DNA of 35,920 bases. It comes from an uncultured Caryophanales bacterium (GTDB lineage: Bacteria > Bacillota_I > Bacilli_A > RF39 > UBA660). The position numbers and the translations under genes are program-made. The stretch spans positions 1 to 35,920 of the forward strand of contig CATLHA010000013.1 in the NCBI GenBank assembly GCA_949948745.1. Direction: 5' to 3'. Shown one piece after another: positions 30,736 to 35,920 of this stretch (position 1 is the stretch's first letter; the number at the start of each line of letters is the position of its first letter). Under the pieces are notes generated by a model. It did not search any database, was not told the DNA's origin, and was given only the letters and a program-made list of their open reading frames with translations.

Positions 30736-32564
30736 AAATAGAAAAAGAAAAAATAAAAGAATTGTTTGAACAAAAGGGGTATTATATTTCAGACTATCTT
30801 TTATCTAAAACTTGTTTAGGTTTATATTATATTAGTGAGGGACAATCTGTTGGACAAGAAGTATTTTCTATGTGTTTAGATGGTCCAAGTGGAGCAGGAA
30901 AAACCTTCTTTGTAGAAACCTATTGTAAAGCCGCATCTGATATTTTAGGAAAAAAAGTGAAGTTTATTAATTTTCAATTAGATGCAGAAACTGGTAAAGG
31001 TGATTTATACGAAGATATCGATGTTGTCGCTACATTTGAAGGAGATACTAGTAAAATTAGAATTCCTGGTAAAATTATAGAAGCTTTTCAAGCAGTCAAT
31101 GATGGAAATTATGTCATCTTAAAAATGGATGAGTATGATAAAGCTAGAGATGTTACTGATACTTTCTTTAATAACTGTTTACAAGAAGGATTGATTAATA
31201 CAGTACAACATGGAAATATTGAAATTAAGCCAGAAAATCGTGGAATGTTACAAGTGTTTTTATGTAAAAATGATATTCGTGCTGAACTGTCAGAGCCAAT
31301 GATGCGTCGTAATAGAATTGTTCGTCTTGATTATATGCCACCAGAACGTTTATTTTTAATATTGAATAAGTTTGTGGAACAACAAAAATGCAGCAATGGA
31401 TTATTAAATCTAGTCACTTTAATTTATGAACAATTATATAATGATCGTGATATGTATCAAAAACTACCTTCTTGTTCAGAATGTGAACAAGCAATTATGG
31501 ATGCTCATATTTTAATGAAAATTGGTAATTTTACACAAAATGATATTTATACTAATATTATTGAGGATATGCTTAAAATGTCTGATGATATTAAAACATT
31601 TGAATCTAGAACTAATGCTTCTAGTTCAGAAAACAGTAAGAAATTAGCAAATCTGATTAAAGATATGAAGAATGAAGAATCAAATCAAACTCCCCCAAGT
31701 ATTAATAATTTAATTGCTAAAAATATATTTGATGATCAGATTAAAGAATTACAATTAAAAACAGATCAGATGCAGAAATTAATTGATGAATATAAGATAA
31801 AATTTGCAGAATTAGAACAGCAAAAAATTTCAGAAATGGAAGAAGAAAAGAAAAAAATACAATTGGAAAATGGAAATTTAGTACCTTCTTTAGATATTCC
31901 AAATATTATTAAAAATTTTGAAGATGATTCTGTTTTTGTAAAACGTGGATATAATATTTTTGATATTTCAAAAACAGAATGGACAGATGTTGGATTTGTT
32001 CAGATTCCTAGATTATCTCATCATATTTATATTACAAAATTGATGGAATTTGCGAGTGAACTTGGAATTAAAATTTATGAAAATGGTGTTTTAATTCAAG
32101 ATACTGGTGAACAAAAACTAATTGTAATTAATGATTTAGATGAACAGGGTGTTCCTAGATTTCGATTTATGTCTAACTATCCAGTGATTCCAGCCACTTA
32201 TTTACAGGATATGATTAATTTTATTAAATTCGGTTTAAAAGCTTTAGAATATCAAAAAAAGATTTGTGAACAAGTAGTAGATCAGGCTGTGAAAACGAAG
32301 GATCAATTAACTCAAGAATATGGACTTAATGAGAATGATTCTCTTACTTATTCTATTGATGCATTAGCTTATAGTGATACAATATTAGATTTTAAACAGG
32401 AAAGAGAAAATGTTTATTGTTTAAATGTTTTAGGTATGATTAATACTTTAAGTGAACTTGAAAGATTATCTTCTACTTGTAGTTGTGTTGATTCTAATAT
32501 GGTACTTCAGGTTTCTAAAGATATTATGAATGGTAAAGGAAAAGTGTTGAATTATGAACAATAA
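30732..32564 (+). CDS. MoxR-like AAA+ ATPase with C-terminal extension
   Basis: A 610-residue cytosolic AAA+ protein. Walker A is GPSGAGKT (51-58), Walker B VILKMDE (128-134), a sensor-1-like Asn lies near 180 (LCKN), and an arginine-finger candidate is in MMRRNRIV (about 191-198). This is the MoxR type, which forms hexamers and remodels proteins, usually with a VWA partner. After a lid region (to about 320), a coiled coil (about 335-380) and a further domain of about 200 residues (400-610) of unknown fold extend it well beyond the 300-330 residues of plain MoxR. It overlaps the VWA gene by 4 bases and the ankyrin gene by 11, so all are translated together. Confidence 0.88.
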   Translation: MKIEKEKIKELFEQKGYYISDYLLSKTCLGLYYISEGQSVGQEVFSMCLDGPSGAGKTFFVETYCKAASDILGKKVKFINFQLDAETGKGDLYEDIDVVATFEGDTSKIRIPGKIIEAFQAVNDGNYVILKMDEYDKARDVTDTFFNNCLQEGLINTVQHGNIEIKPENRGMLQVFLCKNDIRAELSEPMMRRNRIVRLDYMPPERLFLILNKFVEQQKCSNGLLNLVTLIYEQLYNDRDMYQKLPSCSECEQAIMDAHILMKIGNFTQNDIYTNIIEDMLKMSDDIKTFESRTNASSSENSKKLANLIKDMKNEESNQTPPSINNLIAKNIFDDQIKELQLKTDQMQKLIDEYKIKFAELEQQKISEMEEEKKKIQLENGNLVPSLDIPNIIKNFEDDSVFVKRGYNIFDISKTEWTDVGFVQIPRLSHHIYITKLMEFASELGIKIYENGVLIQDTGEQKLIVINDLDEQGVPRFRFMSNYPVIPATYLQDMINFIKFGLKALEYQKKICEQVVDQAVKTKDQLTQEYGLNENDSLTYSIDALAYSDTILDFKQERENVYCLNVLGMINTLSELERLSSTCSCVDSNMVLQVSKDIMNGKGKVLNYEQ

Positions 32565-33306
32565 AGATTTAGATGTTTTAATAGAAGAAGGAGAAAAGAT
32601 TTTAAAAGAAAATGGCTTGGATAAAGATAGTATTAATCAATATCGTAGTGGAATAAAACAAATCTCTATAGAAGAAAGCAATGAATTGGGAAAACAACTA
32701 TTTGAAATTATTTCACAAAAAGATTATAGAGATGACACTAGTAAAATTGAACAACTTTTGTTAGATGGTGCGAATCCTAACTATCAGGATACAGCAAAAG
32801 GAGAATTTTGTTTAAGAAGGTGTGCTAGAAAGAAATATGTTAAAACTTTTATTCTTTTATTAAAGGCTGGTGCAAATATCAATTTGGCAAATAATTTTGG
32901 TACAACTTCAATTATTACAGCTGCACGATTTGGTAGTGATAAAATATTAGATATTGGCATTCATATGGGTGGTGATGTCAATGCTAGACCATTAGATGGA
33001 GATACTGCAATTATGGGAGCTAAAAATCATTCTAATATTAAATGTTTTGATTTATTAGCAGCAAGTCATGCTCATTTAAATACTACAAATCTATCTAATA
33101 AAACAATTTTTGATAGTTCCAGCGATTCTTCTTTTTTTGAAAGAAGTACTTATTCAACAGAACTTTTAGAACAGAGTTTAGATACAGAAGAAGATTCCTT
33201 ATTGGAAAAAAAGTTGATGGAAGAAGCAATTGAGAAAATGACTAGAATAATTGAAGATGTAGATATGATAAAACCTCCAAAACAAATGATAAAAATAGAT
33301 AATTAA
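32554..33306 (+). CDS. Ankyrin-repeat protein
   Basis: A 250-residue cytosolic protein. About three ankyrin repeats lie at residues 60-175, with typical fragments: IEQLLLDGANPNYQD, FILLLKAGANINLANNFGTTSIITAARFG and GGDVNARPLDGDTAIMGAK. Flanking parts are helical and acidic. Ankyrin repeats bind other proteins; here the gene is last in the operon and starts within the end of the MoxR gene (11-base overlap). This suggests a specificity or recognition subunit for the ATPase complex, parallel to the LRR proteins on the other side of the promoter (inference). Confidence 0.87.
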   Translation: MNNKDLDVLIEEGEKILKENGLDKDSINQYRSGIKQISIEESNELGKQLFEIISQKDYRDDTSKIEQLLLDGANPNYQDTAKGEFCLRRCARKKYVKTFILLLKAGANINLANNFGTTSIITAARFGSDKILDIGIHMGGDVNARPLDGDTAIMGAKNHSNIKCFDLLAASHAHLNTTNLSNKTIFDSSSDSSFFERSTYSTELLEQSLDTEEDSLLEKKLMEEAIEKMTRIIEDVDMIKPPKQMIKIDN

Positions 33307-33324
33307 TAAAATCTAAGAGAAGTA

Positions 33325-33347
33325 TGGTATACTATAAATATAGTATA
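33325..33347 (+). promoter_or_regulatory. Extended -10 promoter with palindrome before rbfA
   Basis: TG (33325-33326), one base, TATACT (33328-33333). The -10 lies in an 8-bp inverted repeat TATACTAT (33328-33335)/ATAGTATA (33340-33347), which could be an operator. There is no clear -35. Confidence 0.5.
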
Positions 33348-33357
33348 TGAGAAAGGT

Positions 33358-33395
33358 GGGAGGAAGAATCAAAGATTATCCTTTGATTTAATTCT
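33358..33395 (+). promoter_or_regulatory. Shine-Dalgarno and hairpin in the rbfA leader
   Basis: GGGAGGAAG (33358-33366) is a strong ribosome site, but about 30 bases lie between it and ATG 33396. The gap contains a perfect 8-bp hairpin AATCAAAG (33367-33374)/CTTTGATT (33381-33388). Folded, it would leave about nine unpaired bases between site and start codon. Confidence 0.65.
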
Positions 33396-33755
33396 ATGAA
33401 CGTAAAAATAGAGAGATTAAATAGTCAATTTGAAAAAGAAATTAGTATGATTTTACAAACAGAAGTAAAAGATTCAGATATTAAATTTGTTACGATTACA
33501 GGTTGTGAAATTACATCAGATTTAAGTTTTTGTAAAGTTTATTTTACAGTCTTAGATGATGATAAAAAAGAAAGAGTAATAGAGTCTTTGAATAAAGCAG
33601 CTTCTTTTATTCGAGGTCAACTTAGTCAAAGAGTAGAGATTCGTCATACACCAGAATTAAAATTTATTTATGATGAATCTATTGCCTATGGAAATCATAT
33701 AGAAAAATTAATTCAAAAAGTACATGAAAAAGAAGAAACTGATTTTAATAATTAG
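33396..33755 (+). CDS. rbfA: Ribosome-binding factor A
   Basis: A 119-residue KH-like protein of normal RbfA length that binds the 30S subunit late in assembly and aids maturation of the 5' end of 16S rRNA, notably in the cold. The family markers are the helical start (MNVKIERLNSQFEKEISMIL), the CEITSDLSFCKVYFTVL strand pair, and the ELKFIYDESIAYGNHIEKLI end. In many bacteria rbfA follows infB; here it stands alone downstream of the ankyrin gene with its own promoter. The start is fixed by homology to the family and needs the unusual leader described at 33358. A terminator overlaps the end. Confidence 0.93.
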   Translation: MNVKIERLNSQFEKEISMILQTEVKDSDIKFVTITGCEITSDLSFCKVYFTVLDDDKKERVIESLNKAASFIRGQLSQRVEIRHTPELKFIYDESIAYGNHIEKLIQKVHEKEETDFNN

Positions 33756-33766
33756 TTTCTTCTTTT
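33728..33766 (+). terminator. Terminator overlapping the end of rbfA
   Basis: A perfect 13-bp stem, AAAAGAAGAAACT (33728-33740) with AGTTTCTTCTTTT (33754-33766), contains the stop codon region. The T run is within the stem, so it is a moderately convincing terminator. Confidence 0.6.
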
Positions 33767-33842
33767 GTCAACATTTGTAAATGAAAGTGTTAAATTATGA
33801 TGTCAACTTTTTTTCATGATATGATTAATATGGTGAAAACAT

Positions 33843-34607
33843 ATGAAGTTTTTAATATATTTAGCAATCTTACCTAGTATTGTGATTGGTTTTTTAATTT
33901 ATCGTTCTGATAAACGTGAGCGTGAGCCATTTCGTCAATTGTTGAAATCATTTTTTTATGGTGTCTTGTCTGCAATTTTGGTGATTTTTTTATCTTCCCT
34001 TTTAGGAATTTCACAAATAGATGTTACTGAAATATCTTCTTATTTTGGAATTTTCCTATATTCGTTTTTTTGTGTTGCATTACTAGAAGAAAGTTGTAAG
34101 TTTCTTTTTTCTGTATTATTTTTAAAAAATAATAAAAATTTTGATTATTTTTTTGATGGAATTGTATATAGTACTTTTGTTTCTTTAGGTTTTGCAACAA
34201 TAGAAAACATTCTTTATGCGATTGTAGGAGGATTTCAAGCAGTTATTGTTCGAGCTATATTTACTGTGCCAGCGCATGCTTTTTTTGGAATTTCTATGGG
34301 GATAAATTTATCTTTGGCAAAAGAAGCAAAATTAAAGAAAAATAAACATTCCTTTATTACTTCTATTATTTTTAGTTTATTTGTTCCAACATTACTTCAT
34401 GCATTATTTGACTTTTTATTATTTACTCAAGAAATAATCTTTATAGTAATTTTTCTTCTTTTTGTTTTATTCTTATATATATACTTTATTTTAAAAATTA
34501 AAAAGCTGATAATTACAGAACATCCATTTTTGCAAAAGAAGTACTGTAGTCAGTGTGGTAATAAGATTCAAGGAAATTTTTGTAGTTATTGTGGAAAAAA
34601 ATCATGA
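33843..34607 (+). CDS. PrsW-family intramembrane metalloprotease with C-terminal zinc ribbon
   Basis: A 254-residue polytopic protein with the PrsW motif set in order: LLEESCKF (ExxK type, about 80-87), FDGIVYSTFVSLGFATIEN (about 104-122), VPAHAFFG (about 140-147) and LLHALFDF (about 180-187), which together supply the metal ligands. PrsW of Bacillus cuts the anti-sigma factor RsiW at site 1. In addition, the last 21 residues (YCSQCGNKIQGNFCSYCGKK) form a CxxC-CxxC zinc ribbon, which is not part of ordinary PrsW. No sigma/anti-sigma pair is seen nearby. A GGTGAAAA ribosome site precedes the ATG. The dedA gene follows after a leader region with a hairpin. Confidence 0.88.
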   Translation: MKFLIYLAILPSIVIGFLIYRSDKREREPFRQLLKSFFYGVLSAILVIFLSSLLGISQIDVTEISSYFGIFLYSFFCVALLEESCKFLFSVLFLKNNKNFDYFFDGIVYSTFVSLGFATIENILYAIVGGFQAVIVRAIFTVPAHAFFGISMGINLSLAKEAKLKKNKHSFITSIIFSLFVPTLLHALFDFLLFTQEIIFIVIFLLFVLFLYIYFILKIKKLIITEHPFLQKKYCSQCGNKIQGNFCSYCGKKS

Positions 34608-34635
34608 GAGGTAGAGAAATATTCATGAGATTAAA

Positions 34636-34674
34636 GGCATAAAATATAGTGGTGATTTTATGTCTTCTTTTTTT
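34636..34674 (+). promoter_or_regulatory. Terminator-like hairpin containing the ribosome site and start of dedA
   Basis: GGCATAAAAT (34636-34645) pairs with ATTTTATGTC (34655-34664, one G-U) and is followed by TTCTTTTTTT. The loop holds AGTGGTG, the ribosome site, and the right arm holds ATG 34660. A 12-codon reading frame (34604-34642) that starts at the prsW stop runs into the left arm. Confidence 0.55.
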
Positions 34675-35256
34675 GTACAATGGATTGGCAGTTATGGTTA
34701 TATAGGAATGTTTTTTGCGATGATTTTGGAAGCTGTTATTATTGTGATTCCCAGTGAATTAATTTTAGCAACGTCAGGTATTTTAGCTTCTCAAGGGATT
34801 TTTACATTTCCTTTTGCTTTTTTGACTGGACTTTTAGGAAGTGTTTTTTGTGCGATTGTTTTATATGCTATGGGATATTATGGTGGACGTCCATTTGTTG
34901 AAAAGTATGGAAAATATTTTTTTATGAAAAAAGAGGATTTAGAAAAGGCTGATCTTTGGTTTTCTAAATATGGAATGTTGGCTGCCTTTTTTGGACGAAA
35001 TTTTCCTATTATTCGAACTTTAATTTCTATTCCTATTGGCCTTACAAGATTATCCTTTATTAAATTTGTTTTTTATACAACATTAGGGAGTATTCCTTGG
35101 ACTTATGCTTTTGTTTATGTAGGATATCATTTAGGTGACCATTGGACTGTATTAAGTGAATTTACATCTAAATTTAAAGTGCCAATTTATCTATTATTAA
35201 TATTTTTAATAATTCGTCATCTTTATAAAAAAATTAAAATGAAAAGAAAAAAGTAA
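34660..35256 (+). CDS. DedA-family (VTT domain) membrane protein
   Basis: A 198-residue integral membrane protein of about the usual DedA length. Family markers are the conserved acidic and Pro positions in EAVIIVIPSELILATSG (about 24-40), GRPFVEKYGKY, and the re-entrant motif FFGRNFPIIRTLISIPIG (about 110-127). DedA proteins are flippases for lipid carriers (undecaprenyl phosphate or phosphatidylethanolamine) and help membrane homeostasis; the substrate of this copy cannot be told from sequence. A second VTT-type protein is encoded 72 bases downstream. Its ribosome site and start lie within a hairpin (see 34636). Confidence 0.9.
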   Translation: MSSFFVQWIGSYGYIGMFFAMILEAVIIVIPSELILATSGILASQGIFTFPFAFLTGLLGSVFCAIVLYAMGYYGGRPFVEKYGKYFFMKKEDLEKADLWFSKYGMLAAFFGRNFPIIRTLISIPIGLTRLSFIKFVFYTTLGSIPWTYAFVYVGYHLGDHWTVLSEFTSKFKVPIYLLLIFLIIRHLYKKIKMKRKK

Positions 35257-35328
35257 AATTTTAGGAATTGTTAGAAAAAATGATAAAAAAGCAAGAAAAA
35301 GTATTATACTAAGTAATAGGGTGACGAG

Positions 35329-35910
35329 ATGATAGAATTTATAGAACAATTTGTAGATAATATTACATTATATTTGACTTCTCTTGGACCAATATCTGGT
35401 GTAATACTTATTTTATTAGAATCCATGTTTCCAATATTGCCACTTGCTGTTTTTATTTCTTTAAATATTTTAGCTTTTGGAAATCTATTCGGTTATGGTA
35501 TATCTTTGGCATCTACTATTTTTGGATGTCTTTGTTCCTTTTTTCTTTTTAGAAGTTGTTTTCGAAAGAAATTTTATAACTTTATTAAGAAAAAGGAAGC
35601 AGTAGGTTTAGATAAAATGATGAAAACTATTTCTAATATTTCCTTTTCTAATTTGGTTTTGTTAATTGCAATTCCATTTTCCCCTGCCTTTTTAATTAAT
35701 ATTGCGGCGGGATTATCTAAGATTACAAAAGAAAAATTTTTCTTTGCTTTATTAATAGGAAAAAGTGTTATGGTATATTTCTGGGGATATATTGGTACTA
35801 GTTTGTTAGAAAGTTTAACGGATATTACTATTTTAATTCGTGTTTCAGTCTTATTATTAGTATCTTTGATAATTTCTAGAATTGTTGAGAAAAAATTGAG
35901 GGTTAGGTGA
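35329..35910 (+). CDS. VTT-domain (TVP38/DedA-like) membrane protein
   Basis: A 193-residue protein with about five hydrophobic segments and a VTT-type layout: an early LESMFPILPLAVFISLNILAFG (about 30-51) with acidic and Pro residues, and a later IAIPFSPAFLINIAAGLSKITKEKF (about 122-146) matching the PxxP...AG signature of TVP38/TMEM64 proteins. It differs clearly from the DedA neighbour, so the two are not recent duplicates. Family proteins are linked to lipid scrambling or flipping. The ribosome site GGTGACGAG precedes the ATG. The stop TGA overlaps the start of the next gene by one base. Confidence 0.8.
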   Translation: MIEFIEQFVDNITLYLTSLGPISGVILILLESMFPILPLAVFISLNILAFGNLFGYGISLASTIFGCLCSFFLFRSCFRKKFYNFIKKKEAVGLDKMMKTISNISFSNLVLLIAIPFSPAFLINIAAGLSKITKEKFFFALLIGKSVMVYFWGYIGTSLLESLTDITILIRVSVLLLVSLIISRIVEKKLRVR

Positions 35911-35920
35911 TGAAAAGTGG
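35910..35920 (+). CDS. Start of a further gene, cut by the window edge
   Basis: ATG at 35910 overlaps the TGA of the VTT gene (TGATG), with AGGTGA just upstream. Only the first three codons (Met-Lys-Ser) are present, so no product can be named. Confidence 0.4.

Noticed and set aside
19811-33306. Genomic island integrated at tRNA-Glu
   Set aside because: No integrase, no duplicated tRNA 3' end was seen downstream, and base composition does not change clearly.
1-35920. Mycoplasma-type code with TGA as tryptophan
   Set aside because: TGA closes several genes exactly at ATGA/TGATG overlaps and Trp is TGG in the genes checked.

Overview
The window is low-GC chromosomal DNA from a Bacillota lineage. 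EzrA, strong AGGAGG-type ribosome sites, sigma-A-like promoters, a gram-positive SipW/TasA-type secretion cluster and short intergenic terminators point to class Bacilli, perhaps an uncultivated gut lineage near Erysipelotrichales or RF39-like relatives of Mollicutes (inference). TGA is used as a stop at several tightly packed gene ends and the tryptophans seen in the main genes are TGG, so the standard bacterial code 11 applies, not the mycoplasma code.

Layout. (1) 1-3750: an SDR oxidoreductase and three membrane proteins, each with its own promoter and terminator, one of them a thioredoxin-like protein without the CxxC. (2) 3.9-7.7 kb: an operon of a FucO-type alcohol dehydrogenase, a FIST-domain protein and an aldehyde dehydrogenase. 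(3) 7.9-14.7 kb: ezrA, a gene of unknown function, two minus-strand tRNAs (Gln-CUG, Ala-UGC), gltX, a putative zinc metallopeptidase and a small unknown. (4) 14.8-18.3 kb: a secretion cluster with a TasA/CalY-like protein, an ER-type signal peptidase carrying a large multi-pass N-terminal half, a DUF5305-like protein and a second TasA-like paralogue. (5) 18.5-21.3 kb: a degenerate HD-GYP protein, tRNA-Glu(CUC), and two divergent genes with overlapping promoters. (6) 21.3-33.3 kb: the most unusual region. Two very large LRR_5 (BspA-type) proteins without signal peptides, translationally coupled by an ATGA overlap, are transcribed away from a four-gene operon. That operon encodes a protein with a duplicated domain, an acidic-repeat VWA protein, a MoxR-like AAA+ ATPase and an ankyrin-repeat protein. 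(7) 33.4-35.9 kb: rbfA, a PrsW-family protease, and two DedA/VTT membrane proteins.

The main candidate for an undescribed system is region 6. MoxR and VWA proteins commonly act as a chaperone-like pair. Here they sit with ankyrin and intracellular LRR proteins that share a C-terminal CxCCxH domain, and the two transcription units are separated by a compact divergent promoter with a 10-bp tandem repeat beside one -35. Other points worth checking are a hairpin that appears to bridge the Shine-Dalgarno and AUG of rbfA, a terminator-like hairpin that contains the ribosome site and start codon of a dedA gene, and a 14-bp perfect palindrome abutting the 5' end of tRNA-Glu.
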